Shown: piece by piece, positions 1 through 11,543 of the stretch
Layout: each line of letters opens with the position of its first letter
Position numbering within the stretch: position 1 is the first letter of the stretch
DNA from: Phlebotomus papatasi
Taxonomy: Eukaryota; Arthropoda; Insecta; Diptera; Psychodidae
DNA: 64,000 nt
Assembly: GCF_024763615.1 (NCBI RefSeq)
Contig: NC_077222.1
Span: 89,218,001 to 89,282,000 of the forward strand
Direction: 5' to 3'
The notes under the pieces: model-generated
What the model was told of the DNA's origin: nothing
What the model saw: only the letters and a program-made list of their open reading frames with translations
Database searches by the model: none
Program-made: the position numbers and the translations under genes

Positions 1-296
1 GAATACATTCCAATAATAAGACTGAAGATTTCAATTTTTTCCTATATTCCTTACTTGAATAACTTATAAATCGTAAGATTAAGAAGGTTATTGGTAAAAA
101 TTTAAAGCCTGCGTCTCTCCTATTTTGGAAAGTATCGAGTTGTTTTTTTAATTTTAAATTTGATAAATTTTGTCACTATCTCTCCTATATTTCAACTTGT
201 CACCATTTTGAAGCCTAAACCTAAAGGGAAATCGATTTCAGGTCTTTAATGACCCTATCTAAAAGAAAAGGGACAGATAATCCTAACCGGCTTATG
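1..296. other. Flanking DNA, no gene seen
   Basis: AT-rich sequence without an open frame of note. Its last ~24 bases (273-296) are also present, inverted, in the repeat at 4569-4739, so the repeat unit shared by those two places begins before the TIR at 297. Confidence 0.4.
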
Positions 297-2094
297 TAGG
301 TGAGATTCTTAACGTGAGCTAACTCGGAGTGCATGCAAATTCGATTTGATGCTGAAGTAGGGAGACGCCATTCAGTTATCTTGAATCAAATTCGTGAAAT
401 TATACAAATTTTGTATTTAAACCAAAATATCAAGGATTTGGATGAACTGACAGAAAAGTGTTATATGGGTGAAATGTAGACCAGAATGTTCTCTATAATT
501 TTGCCGTAGAACTTGAACTCATCGATTACTCAGAAGCCAAGATAAGCGAGATTTTTTGTTTCTTAACTCGTTTTTTCATCCAGAGTGCCCCAAGTAGTCA
601 TTTGTTGAACTTCAACTATATCAAAGAATTGTTGTATTTTGTGGGACTTTCCATTTAAACCCCTATTTTAAGTGTCTTGGTGGAGTAGAGGCAGTCAAAT
701 TGGCATCTGAGTGATTTCAATTTCAAAGCGTTATTATGGGAAAAATCAATTTTTTCACACTTAAACGGCAAAATCGGAGTGATAGCGTAGTCTGAGTGGA
801 AAATGATGTATGGATGAAATGTAGAGACAAATGTGCTCTACAATTATGTCGAAGTAATAATCAAAATCGGTTCAGCGACAGTCGAGATAATTGAGGTTAT
901 GTGATATTGAAATTGGTTTTTCGACTGTGGCGCCCCTGGTGTTGGTCCCACGAAGTTCAAATATTCTAGAAAGTTGTAGCATTTGGTGAGATCTTTCGTT
1001 TAAGCCCTCATTCATCAAAATCGGTCACATAGAACCGGAGATATGATTTTTTGAATTTTGTGAACTTTGACCCCTCATATCTCCGGTTCTATTGAAACCA
1101 CAGCGCACATACGCACCATTTTGGAAACGTCCTAAACTGGACTACAACATACTAAAATTTCATTAACTTGCACAATGCCGTTTTTGGGAAAAATGTCTTT
1201 GAATTTCGATGAATTTTGATGCTATCACAGCGCCACCTGTGGTGACTTTTTGAACTTCCATCTGAAAGTGCTCATCGATACGAAACCAAAAAGGTAAAAT
1301 TTAGGTCGCTATGTTAATTAGAACCGGAGATAGAGGCCGGTCAATGTTCGAACTTTGACCCCTTATAGCTCGGGTCAAGGGTTTTAGATCGACTTAAGGT
1401 TTTTTTTGTTTGATAGGTATAATCAACGGCTACAACATACTAAATTTTCAGCCCGATGCACAATGGAATTTTTGAGTTATTTAACTTTTAAGATTTAAAA
1501 ATTTTCTTTTTAATACTAGCGCCCCTAGCCGTGGTTTTATGAACTTGCGATGTTAGAAGGGGAAGTGGCATTTCACGAGAGCTTTCCAAAAAGCCCTCAC
1601 TTTTTAAATTCTGACAATTAGAACCGGAGTTATGGCCATTTTAAGAAATTTTTTTTGGACCCTTATAGCTCGGGTCAGGGGGGTCGGGGGACCTTAAGTT
1701 TGGTATTGATGGAAAGCTCTAAGGCCCAGCTATAACATACTAAAACTTGAGTACGCTGAATGCCATAGGGGCGGAGCTATTGAGAAAACAAAAAAGGGGG
1801 GTCTTCAAAATGGCGGAAGGAGGGGTGGGGGGTGGGGGGTCTATGCACCAAGTTGCAATTTTCACCCGATATATAACCTTTGCCGAAAACCGCAAGTCGA
1901 CATCTTTTTTAGTTTAGGAGCTATTAAGCTCCAAAGAGCGGCCGGCCGGCCGGCCGGCCGGGAACGTAACTTAGTCACATATATATTCGGAATCAGGAAG
2001 TGGCGAAACACATTTTGGCCAAATTTGAGGTCGATCGGACGACATGAAATTTTGTTAGGATTATAGTAGGTGAGATTGTTAAGAATCTCACCTA
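297..2094. mobile_element. 1.8-kb non-autonomous TIR element
   Basis: Bounded by the inverted termini TAGGTGAGATTCTTAAC (297-313) and its reverse complement (2078-2094); if the outer TA is a target duplication, the element proper starts with GGTGAGATTC. The right end is itself a near-perfect 28-bp palindrome (2067-2094). There is no long open frame. The interior carries divergent repeats of the phrase AGAACCGGAGATA with gTTGTAGCATTT and ACAACATACTAAAA phrases every few hundred bases. Similar phrases recur at 48.7 kb, so this is a dispersed family. An inverted copy of its left 170 bp lies at 4569-4739. Known biology: short TIRs with TA flanks fit Tc1/mariner-type MITEs; the superfamily here is inference. 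Confidence 0.55.
1939..1962. repeat. (GGCC)n microsatellite
   Basis: About 24 bases of perfect GGCC repeat, a GC island inside AT-rich DNA, near the right end of the 297-2094 element. Confidence 0.9.
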
Positions 2095-2861
2095 ATATTA
2101 TTATCTCGAATTATATTTTTGCATTATGTCTTAAAAATATTTAAGCTCAAAAATGACGATTTTTTTAAAATTCTCAAATTCATAATTGATTTTATTTATT
2201 TTTTATACTTCTAATTTTTTTTAAGCAAAACCGTTTCGGAAAAAGAAACTACAAGCCTCACACGTAATATTTTTCATTAAAGTGAAAATTATTATTGATT
2301 AGTATTGTTATATAAATGATTTAAATTTTTGGGCTATTTTTGTGCTTATCGCTCGTAGGTGCAAAAAATACACCGATTCAGACTCTATTGGACATTCCTA
2401 GGTTAGATGTAAGACTTATCATTGATTATGTACACCAGTTTCATTTTTATTGTTGATTTTAGGTCCGTAAAAAGTGTCTCGTCCTTGAAGGGTTAAAGTC
2501 TTCGATGTTCGATCAAGGGTTTGTAAACCTACTCGGCACTACTTTGCTTCCATCTCTGTATCTTAGAAAGTACTTCGAATTGGGTTTTAAAATTCTTCTT
2601 CGTATATTCTTACAGATTAGTTTATCTATCAATTTAAGCAAACCGATTTTTTCAGTCTTTTGACCCATATAAAATTCAAACGGTAAGAGATATCAACTTC
2701 CGGTCTTCGGTGACTCCACCTCAAATGACATTATCTCAAAAGTATTTTTTTTTGTTTTTACCCTCTCCCGTTTCATGCGCTCCCTCTCCCCCAAATTTAA
2801 CCCTACAATGCAGGGAACATCTTTACTTAATAAAAATGTATAAATATTTATAATTCTGCAG
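2095..2861 (+). other. AT-rich DNA upstream of the Transib-like exon, probable intron end
   Basis: No coding frame matching a Transib N-terminus was found here. The stretch ends in an AT-rich run and the acceptor-like sequence TTCTGCAG (last base 2861), directly before the conserved coding sequence. If the gene is intact, this is the 3' part of an upstream intron whose preceding exon lies outside the window or is lost. Confidence 0.35.
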
Positions 2862-5800
2862 GAGGCCGGCCATCAGTGCCATTTGAAGAATCCTCCCTCC
2901 GAAGCAAAAGGAGGAAAACACAAGAGTTGAGAATAAACTACAGTTCAGAAGAATTGCAGTTCTCAGCAAATATGCGTGCACGAGTAGAGGGGAAATTGAC
3001 AAAACAGTCGGGGTTTGAGGCCAGGCCACTCTCTAAAAGTGAGGCCTTGGCCAGATATGTAGAAGCGAAGATGACGAGGCACTCTTACAACATCTTTTAC
3101 GAACCTGCCAAGTCGATCTATCCACCATACAAAAAAATTCAAGAAGCTAAAAAGCTGTGCTATCTTCCACAAAGCAGCAGTAGTGTTTCGGAGACCGAGT
3201 GTCTCTTGGACTTACAAATGCTATTGGATCACACTGCCAGAAGAATTGTGGAAGTTAGTGATATAAGTGGACTAGGCCAACACGACCTCCAATTATTTTG
3301 GAAGTGGGGATGCGATGGAGCAACAGGAATGAGTGAATACAAGCAGAAGTTTTTAGATCCAACTTCAAGCGACTCCGCAATATTCATGACCTCTGCTGTA
3401 CCGTTAAAGATGTCAGCGTGCAGTGATGGCCCAGAGATCTGGCAGAACCCCCTACCTGCGTCCCCAAAGTGGTGTCGACCTATACGCATCCAGTATGTCA
3501 AAGAAAATTCAACGGTGGTCCAACAAGAGTATGAGCGAATGATGGTGGCAATAGAAAACTTACAGCCAACTTCACTTGATGCTCAAAATTTTCACATCAC
3601 TATTAAGCATCGGATGATGTTTACAATGGCTGATGTGAAAGTTTTGAACATAATAACATCTACTCCGTCCAATAAACACTGCTATGTGTGTGGGGCCAGT
3701 ACGGCTCAATTCCACAAGTTCAGGGACATCCAAAACCTCACCCCGATTGATTCACATTTGAACTTTGGCCTTAGTCCACTTCACTGCTGGATACGAACAT
3801 TCGAAGCCATTTTACATGTCGCCTACAGGCTCTCCTTTAAAAAATACTTCAAAAGACATCATGAGGATGAGTTTAAAGCAACAAAACTTCGCATCCAGCA
3901 GGAATTTTTTGAACAGTTGGGGCTGCATGTGGATAAGCCAAGACCAGGATCGGCCAATTCTAATGATGGAAATACCGCTAGGCGGTTCTTTGCTAATCCA
4001 CAGGTAAAAAGAAAGCATAATACTTGTGAGATTTCATTAATGATCTTCCGTTTCAAATACCGCATGTACAGCATCACCTTTATGCTGATGATCTTCAGAT
4101 TTATTATTCTGGTGATCCTCAAGCTCCTGCTTCAGCTTTTGCTGCTATTAATAACAGTTTGTCCTTGGTAAATAACTAGGCTGTTGCTAATTGATTGGTT
4201 CTTAATCCCAAAAAGTTCCTCTTCCTGTTAATTGGAAACAGACAAACTAAGCCCTCCCCCAGCCCTGTTTTACTCTCCGACGAGCCTATTCCTGTATTAA
4301 ATCATACTCGTAATCTTGATGTCATTTTTAAGGACACTGTTACTTGGCATGATCATGTCTCAGAAATTTGCCGCAAGTTTAATTTCGCTCCTTACACCCT
4401 TCGTAGAGTCGCTTTTCTCTTGGTCCACTATCCGCTATTCAGATATTCGCTTGCTCTTGGTCCGCTCCCTTCTTGTGCCACACTTCCTCTATGCTTCAGG
4501 GCTTTTCTATTTCTGTGATACTGACTCAAATCAATTTTGTCGTTTTAGTGTAAAAACAATGATTTTTTCAATCCAAATCCTTGATATTTCGGTTTAAATA
4601 CGAAATTTCTAAAATTTTACGAAAACTTGATTCAAGATCACTGAATGGCGTCCCCTATCTTCAGCTCTAAATCGAATTTGTAAGCATTCCGAGTTAGCTC
4701 ACGTTAAGAATCTCACCACATAAGCCGGTTAGGATTATCACTCGCTTTCTATTTTCTTGTTTCATTACAGTAAACTCTCGCCGATTCGGCTCTTGTAAAA
4801 TCAGAATACTTTTTAATTCGGGCAGTAGTTAAAATTTAAAAAATGCTTATCGACATTTATCAAGTTTTCGAATGAAGCAAATTCACTTAAATTTGCCATG
4901 TTTTGTCTCAGTTATGATGTGATTTTGCATTATTAAGTGGTTTTCATGAAATTTACTATGAATATGAGTACGGAAACATAATATGAGTTTGCAGAAGAAC
5001 AAAAAAACGTTGCATTTCATACAATTTGACGCCCAAATTTCTCTTTAATTCGGGTGACAGTTCAGTCCCAAATACTAGAATTTGAGGGAGTCTACTGTTT
5101 TTTAAACAAGTGAATTATTGACATTGAAGACCTGTTGTAGTTTCAAAACTCTTGTATTAATCTTATATCTTAAATCGACAATCTCGTAGATTGTTGGAGA
5201 ATAATATAAAAAATATATTTTTTAAATAAATAAATCATCTGTAGAAGTATTTTTCACATTCATGTTTAAAACACCAATCCTCAGGTTTCTTCTGAGATCA
5301 CTGGCATCAAAGAAGAGCTCATTACACGATTGCGGAATTTGCTCTTGGCAATATCCAGTGGGAAACTTCTGGACCCAGGAAAATTCGAAAGATATGCCAT
5401 GAAAACCGCAGAAATATATGTGAAAGAGTATGGATGGTATAAAATGCCTCCTACTCTTCACAAAGTCCTGTTTCATGGACACCAGGTCATTGCGAAGAGC
5501 CAATTTCCTATCGGGCATTTGTCTGAAGAACCGCAGGAAGCTCTCAACAAAGAAGTGTACCGGATTAGAAGAAATAATACTCGCAAATATTCGAGGTATA
5601 TGAATAAAATCATTTTAATCCAATAGTAAAAAATATGTTTATATTTGTTAGTTTATTTTTATAATATTAATGTAGTTGTAAAGTTATAAAAAAATATAGT
5701 TAAGAAAAACGCATGGTCTATAAAAAGCACATGGTTACTCAAAATTGATTTTTTTTGTAATATTCCATTAAACAAAGAGATCCTTAGTTTATACTATTTA

Positions 5801-6938
5801 AGATTCAACGTAGTATTCTCCAGTTGTAGTTATCCTCAATGATTTCATTTTCGATCCTGATTCATTTATAAAGTCAAATCTCACACTTTTCACTTTTTAC
5901 GATTTACTTTTGATAGTAGTGAGAAAAAGACATTTTTTAGAGACTAGCATCCAACTATAAAAGATAAATTAATAGGAAGGATCATTATGTAGCCGAAAAA
6001 TTATGAAGCATACATAGAGCCTTCAATCTTAGAACGTTTCGCCAATAATTAAACAATTAATAGTATATTTAACCCTCTAATGATTAAGAGTCACTGCAGG
6101 GTAGCATCACAAAAATTACATTTACAACGACAATAAAGTTTTTATTTATTTAAAAGAACAATAATATTCTCGGTAATAGTCTTCCTAACATCTTCTGAAG
6201 GTTTGAACTCATTTTGACTCTTCGTTTTGTTGCTATTCCCAGTTTTGTGTGACAAGTCAGAGAAAAAGAGGGAAAATTTTTTTGTGCAGAAAATCTCATT
6301 TCTAAATTCAAAAAAAAATAAAGATTTAAAGTAATCTGACTAAAATAAGTTAATTTTTTACTGAAAGATATGTCATTCTACTTTGTAAATTATAATTTAG
6401 GAAATTGAAAAAAATTAAAATGTGAATTTTAGAAATTTCTGAATATTTTATTAAAGTTTTAAAACGAAAAAATGAACTTAGAAAAAAAATAGAAGAATGA
6501 GGGCCGCAGAAAAAAAAATATTCGTTCACAAAGAAAATGAAGCATGAGCCATTTAAATTTTCACGGATCGACAAAATTTAAACTTGCTTTTATCACTACC
6601 TGACACCCATTTTTTGTATCATTGAAAATGTTTTATCATAAATAAATCAAATTCAAGTTTCTTTTTATTGATTAAGTTCCAAAAAATCGAAAAGTTGTGT
6701 CAAGCAGTACTAACTTTAAAAATTTTTATGTTTCTGTGATTCTCATCTTTTTAAAATTATATTTATTGCATAATAAAATACCATTTTATATTGTAGGACG
6801 GCCGCAAACCAGGATCTGATTAATGGTTTAATTGTTGGGTCAGATCCTGTAATCTCCCACTATCGCTATCACCAAATGGAGAAGAAAAAGACAGAAAATG
6901 TACTCCCAGAAGACGTGCAAGATTTAATAAGAACCTAA
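2862..6938 (+). CDS. Transib / RAG1-core-like DDE recombinase, 3 visible exons
   Basis: Exons 2862-4003, 5285-5595 and 6797-6938 (TAA) join in frame to about 530 codons with no stop. Splice sites are CAG|GTAAAA to CTCAG|GTT (phase 0) and TCGAG|GTATAT to TTGTAG|GAC (splitting an Arg codon). Seen: an N-side basic motif GRPSVPFEESSLRSKRRK; WKWGCDGATG with the first catalytic Asp (codon 3314); FTMADVKV with the second Asp (3632); CYVCG zinc cysteines (3680, 3689); NDGNTARRFF; HKVLFH zinc histidines (5459, 5474); and EEPQEALNK with the likely catalytic Glu (5537). These match the order and spacing of Transib transposases and the RAG1 catalytic core, which share a DDE-type fold and cut at RSS-like termini. 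The N-terminal ~100-150 residues expected of Transib are missing; no ATG precedes the conserved block. No CACWRTG-type termini were found nearby. It could be a domesticated gene, a Transib copy with introns, or a 5'-truncated recent copy. Confidence 0.8.
4020..4560 (+). mobile_element. Non-LTR retrotransposon RT fragment in intron 1
   Basis: Frame 1 reads FINDLPF...HHLYADDLQIYYSGDP, the reverse-transcriptase palm motif with the catalytic YADD at 4081-4092, then two stops, then LVLNPKKF and NLDVIFKDTVTWHDHVSEICRK, the usual post-palm region. The match continues in another frame (LLVRSLLVPHFLYASGLF, ~4440-4510), so there is a frameshift. Both ends are truncated. The similarity is to Jockey/CR1-like ORF2 proteins. 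It is a dead copy that makes up much of the Transib-like intron. Confidence 0.8.
4569..4739 (-). repeat. Inverted copy of the left end of the 297-2094 element
   Basis: The reverse complement of this stretch matches 273-442 with ~85-90% identity by eye, including TGAGATTCTTAACGTGAGC and the outer sequence TAATCCTAACCGGCTTATG. Only this terminus is present; no second TIR is visible nearby. Confidence 0.8.
4768..5097. mobile_element. pogo/Tigger-type MITE
   Basis: Starts CAGTAAACTCTC after TA and ends GAGTCTACTG. CAGT...ACTG ends with CTC-rich TIRs are typical of pogo/Tigger elements, and the same ends occur in the element at 59713-59946. No transposase frame. It sits inside intron 1 of the Transib-like gene. 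Confidence 0.6.
5285..5595 (+). CDS. Transib-like recombinase, exon 2
   Basis: This exon continues the frame directly from exon 1 as VSSEITGIKEELITRL, followed by the zinc-site histidines and the region of the catalytic Glu, ending TRKYS(R). The reading frame runs on past 5595 to a stop at 5624-5626, but similarity to Transib ends at the GT at 5596, which supports the donor chosen here. Confidence 0.75.
5596..6796 (+). other. Probable intron 2 of the Transib-like gene
   Basis: A 1.2-kb, very AT-rich GT...AG interval with no open frame and no repeat family I recognise. TTAACCCTC near 6070 resembles the ends of TTAA-type elements but has no partner. Confidence 0.5.
6797..6938 (+). CDS. Transib-like recombinase, exon 3 (C-terminus)
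   Basis: The exon begins after TTGTAG and reads TAANQDLINGLIVGSDPVIS, then a Lys-rich linker, and stops at TAA 6936-6938. The 'NxDLxxxLxxxSDPxIS' pattern is the usual C-terminal tail of Transib transposases, placed right after the TRKxSR motif that ends exon 2. It is too short to be found as an ORF; it was located by reading the frame after the candidate acceptor. Confidence 0.7.
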
Positions 6939-7484
6939 ATCAAAAAATATATTGAAAAGGAAAATCAAAAATTAATTTCTTTGTTTTTAGTATTTATTCA
7001 CTCTTTCACACACATGTGACGTAGAAAACTACCACACATGGATAAATGGTTTAATTGTACTATGGATATTCTAAAAGCAGACTCTTGAGGAGAAGAAACA
7101 GAACAAAAGAGGTGGCAATACGTTACAGCTTTGAATTTGAATTTGAATTTGAAGTTATTTATGCCCAAAAAATACAAAGAACTTACATAGCGTAATTTTC
7201 AAACCCCATGACATAAAACCTTATAACGTGGGACTTTCACACATATTTTACATATTTTACTCCGGATTCCTTATTCACACATAAATTGTTTATAAACACC
7301 TTTTTAACGTCAAAATTAAAAAATGCACTTTTTGACGAAAATTGCTTCTAGTGTGTAGACGCCATAAGACTTCAACTTATGGATAAAATCATCGTACTAT
7401 AGTATTCGAGCATATAAAATAAAATATGTATTTCTTAGAGTTTTTATTTATATCTTCAAAGTGTTTTCAATTTTTACTGGATTA
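6939..7484. other. Intergenic DNA, no gene
   Basis: AT-rich. CTTCTAGTGTGTAGACGCC near 7347-7365 matches one end of the small MITE at 35705-35842, so a fragment of that family is present. No polyadenylation signal stands out beyond AT-rich runs after the TAA at 6938. Confidence 0.3.
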
Positions 7485-7900
7485 CAATCGATTTGAACTG
7501 GTTCATAAATCACTCAAAAGATCCCACAAAATAGTTTTTGGAGTAATGTAATTGAATTTCGTATAAAAATTAGTTATCGGTTATGAACCGGTTCATTACC
7601 GGTTTAAAACCGATTGGAACCGGTTCAGTTTTGTCGGAAATTTCGAGACCTTTCCAACGACCCCAAACATGACTCCATTCGCTTGATAAATGCGCTTTCT
7701 AGATCCTTTATAACTTTTGACCTTGAAAATCCGTTATCAGGAATGATTCAACGGGATGTTCGTATATGGAGAAGATGTCCGCCTGTTTAATCTCTAAAAC
7801 ATATCCAAAAATGAAGACAATCGCACTGCACGTTTTCGAGATATCATAAAAAACATAATTTTGGTGGGTGGGGGAGGGGTGGGGGTTAAATGAGGAGCAT
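7485..7900. repeat. Dispersed foldback-family copy (ACCGGTT-rich)
   Basis: Contains GGTTATGAACCGGTTCATTA, CCAACGACCCCAAACATGAC, CATATCCAAAAATGAAGAC and a G-rich end. The same ordered phrases occur at 21811-22080 and, inverted, at 22100-22280, with weaker traces at 22500-22690 and 29230-29300. No coding capacity. Confidence 0.7.
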
Positions 7901-8149
7901 ATTAATAATCCCAGAGTAGACTTATGGGGGGGTGCCCGGAAGGTCCCAAATCTCTATCTCTAACCGTATGCCTTACAAAATATATTTTGTTGGTGTTTAC
8001 TGGTTCTATGTAAGTTTACCCGCCTTTCCCCTATGATTTTTCAATTTTTGGTATCAGAATTGGAATCAGGGACCCCAAATTAGCTATATATGACCTTTTC
8101 ACCACAGAGCTGGGGTTTTGGCCACTTTTTGTATGGAGCGGCCCCACTG

Positions 8150-8285
8150 TGCACTGTCCAACATGTACCACTTTACCCTACAATCTCTAGAGTATGCAAA
8201 AACTAAAAATGCATGGAAGAAATTTGAGGAATAAAAAATGTGGCCGGAATTGCAAGCTGTCCGGAATTTGGTACACTTACCCTAA
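8150..8285. repeat. Fragment of the 38855-39266 MITE family
   Basis: Contains ATCTCTAGAGTATGCA and ends GGAATTTGGTACACTTACCC, which match, inverted, the left end of the complete element at 38855-39266. Only one terminus is present. Confidence 0.65.
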
Positions 8286-8289
8286 GAGG

Positions 8290-11200
8290 AGTTTACCAAT
8301 GAGTTGCAATAAATATTTCTGTAAATTTATTGAACAAAAGAAGAGTAATAGAGTTCAGAACCAGATCCAAATGGTAGCATTTTTAAATAAATCTAATCAA
8401 TGATTGGAATTTCTATTTATCTAAAGCGCAAAGAATCAGATTATAAGATTGCGACATAATAAATAGAATAAGTAATTTAGTACGCTATTCCCACTTGGAT
8501 CATGTTATTAATTAGGTTGTTATACCATAGCTATGCCAAAGTGTTCACGTAACGTTCAAATACGATAAGTCTTTGGCAACATGAGAATTCTTGCAGTGTA
8601 TGAAAGCGGACAGAGCAGATAAAAAAAACTTTGAACTCTTTAAATGTTTGATTTCTATTCACGATAACTACAATATAACCCTTTATTCAGAACCATTATC
8701 TGTTCTTGTGTAAATCAGACTTATAGTCCAGTTATTAGACCACAAGAGTTTGGGGATAATATCTTCAAAAGCATTTGTGCTTCAGGGTAAGATGTGTTTG
8801 AAGATCACTTAATCCAATCAAATGCAATTTTACGATATTTTTGCGAGATGGTGGAAATTGAAAGCCATTTAGCGATATAATGTGAGCAATTTCCTCAACA
8901 GCTCAATTGCAGTCAATTTTGTATGATGTCATAAGAAGAATGGTTGGACTTAATGCATTTCAGAAAGTCTAAGGGTTCTCGTCTCCACGATGCAATTAAA
9001 TTCGAATGGATGTTCCATCTTCGAGGGTACTTTTGCATAATTTACTCTCCCTCTTCTTAACAAATTCACATCCATTCGTACGTCTTTTGCCGAGATTCTC
9101 GTTGCTTACTTTAGCTTATGTATTTTGTCAATGTTATTGATTTACTTCTCATTCGTCAGAGTGAAAAAAAAGAGCCTTAGCATTAGTAAAGTGAGAAAAA
9201 AAAATTGAGGACTTTGAGGCAAGAATAAACAAATAGCTCGGGAAATGGAGAATGTCTGGCTTTTCCTTTTGGGGTGTGAAAAATTGCACGCCAATGTGTC
9301 GTTGGAGTGTTTTATTTCAAAACGTCCTATCCTCATTTTGTCTCTATGTGCAATATTATGGTGTCTGCTTAGAGGCATTTGATAAATTGAACTGAAATCT
9401 TACACGTAGTTTATTGCAAATTGTATTTTCGCAACTGGGGGCTTCTTCTTGGTCCCATGAACACACTGAAGATACCAAGGGAGGGATGGAGAAGCAATGG
9501 AAAATATCCCCAAGGGGTTTATTGTTAGAAAATTCAAAGAATTAAACAAACAATGCAGATTTTTATGGGAAAGAATTTTTTGGGGCAAGTGGGGCCGCCT
9601 GGTGAAAGCATTTATATTGGATTTAAATACATTTTGCCTCTGTACAAATGCAATTCAACCAATAAAATATCTTTAAAGCTTAAGTTAGAGGTTTCTGACC
9701 GAGATTTCACCATCAAGTTAATTGATTTTCTTTCAAAATTTGAGATTCCAATTGGAGAGCTTTCACCAGGCGTCTCCACTTGATTGCTTTGAAATTCTTT
9801 CACTGCAGCAAATTCTTCGTCAATTCAAGACGATCCCAGGGGAAAATCCCTAAATCTACGAGACCCCTTGGAGGAGATTGTAAGAGCTTTGAGTGCATGG
9901 GTATCTTTCTCTTCCTTATACTGCAAAAGTTTCCCATTGGACTTTGGCAAATTGTGAAATTCGAGCGGAAATTTCAATTGAAGTTCCCCACCAGCAGACA
10001 AAATTGGGTTTCTATCCACCAAATCGATTCTTTTTAACCATAAAACACTGATTTTTCTCTTGTTCTCCGTCACATATTGTTTTATTTTTTTCCCCCTTCA
10101 GATACCGTGCCACAAGGATCGATTTATCAAGTTTCGCTTTATTGGAAGTGTGCGGATGTTGAGCTGGATGGGTGAACTTTTGCTTGATTTTGGTCTCTGC
10201 TTTGGGGAATTTTCGACTTGTATAGAATATTGTTCTCACTCCAAAAACCCAGGAAAAGCAATAATTCCATGGAATTTCCTGCTTAAACCACACTCAAGCA
10301 CGACAACTTCAATTACAGTCAGGAAATTGATTAATTTGAGCCCATTTATCAGCATTTATTTTCTTGCAATTCTGCAAAATTTACCTCCTCGCAGCCTTAG
10401 AGAATTGGAGAAAAATGCTGGATAATCTTCGAATTGAATTTGTTTCAAAATTTTGACTTGTGTGCATTTCTGTTGAAGTCGCAAGATGTTGGCATTACAT
10501 GAGAATCCTGAAGGCTGGTAAGTTCTCCTTTGGCTGAAATTTGAAAGTTTTCATGAAACAGGAAATCATTTGGAACAGCTGCTACATCATCGAATATCCC
10601 CAATTCTAGCCCTATACAAGATCCACCAGAGTCAACTAAGAACAAGAGGAATTGTTTATGATTGACACAAATTACTATTCCGACCATTTCGAGACATATT
10701 GAGTTCACAAGGATTCCATTCAACAGTCGTATTTGAATGTTAATGCATATTGAAATGTCTTCCAAATGCCAATGATGACTATTTCAACTTCTATTTAGGA
10801 GGGAAAATCTCCACCCAACCCCACAATTTCTTCCCCAAGAAGCTCTCGGATGGAGCTCGCCTTTCAGCAAAATCCCCAACTGAGAATTGTGCCAAGGAGA
10901 ACCATCAATTGAGCTGATATAGAAATTTTCTTCCTTAGTTGCTACTCTTATGGGTAAGATTGTTTGTTTGGATTTTGCAGAAATTTTCTGTCCACTGCAA
11001 AGAGGAGAAAATTGTTGTGTAAATATTTGTTGTAGTGACAGTTTGGGATTTCAAACAACAATTTCTTACATTCTCTTCCCAACAAAGATTTGATGCAGTT
11101 CGACGAGAAATCGGATAGAGCGAGGGTGTTGAATCCATCCTTTTGCATCATCCCACTAAAGCTTAACACCCATATAGCAAAAATGGGATTTCTCAACCAA

Positions 11201-11543
11201 AGCTGAGTCTGCATGGCATTGAGTGAAAAATACTGCTAAAAACATCCGCAGCGATAAAGTACAGATAAAACGTGATCAATTTAATCAAATGCGGCAATTT
11301 CAATATAATGCTATAACAATATTTTCAGAGCTTCTACCGTCAATGGAATAATTTTTCGCCAGATAATGTTCATACTGATGAGTTTTTGTGGGGATTTTAA
11401 CATTTTTTGCTTCTTAACAAAATATATCGAGAGCAAAATTGCAAAAATTTTGCATAAAGGTATACTCATGATGAATTTATTAATGTTTTAAGTTTAATGT
11501 CTTTTACACACGTAGATAGAGAAAAATATTCTGTAGAATTGTT
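8290..11543. other. Apparently unique DNA, no gene recognised
   Basis: Short open frames (for example 9553-9783 and 10060-10425 on plus) show no domain, no signal peptide and no family resemblance. From ~9.1 to 11.2 kb the base composition is more balanced than in the repeat regions, as expected of unique intronic or intergenic DNA. No TIRs were seen. Confidence 0.3.

Noticed and set aside
1165..1460. CACAATG heptamers upstream of the Transib gene as its 5' TIR
   Set aside because: Both occurrences are internal to the 297-2094 repeat element and part of its repeated phrases, so they are not Transib ends.
5596..5626. Extension of Transib-like exon 2 to the in-frame stop at 5624-5626
   Set aside because: Similarity to the family stops at the GT at 5596 and resumes at 6797 in the right phase, so splicing is the better model.
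8145..8151. CACTGTG as a Transib/RSS-like terminus downstream of the Transib gene
   Set aside because: It lies in another dispersed repeat, has no matching upstream partner and no 5-bp target duplication was visible.
10060..10425. 121-codon plus-strand open frame
   Set aside because: Hydrophobic, low-complexity composition and overlapping minus frames; no recognisable motif.
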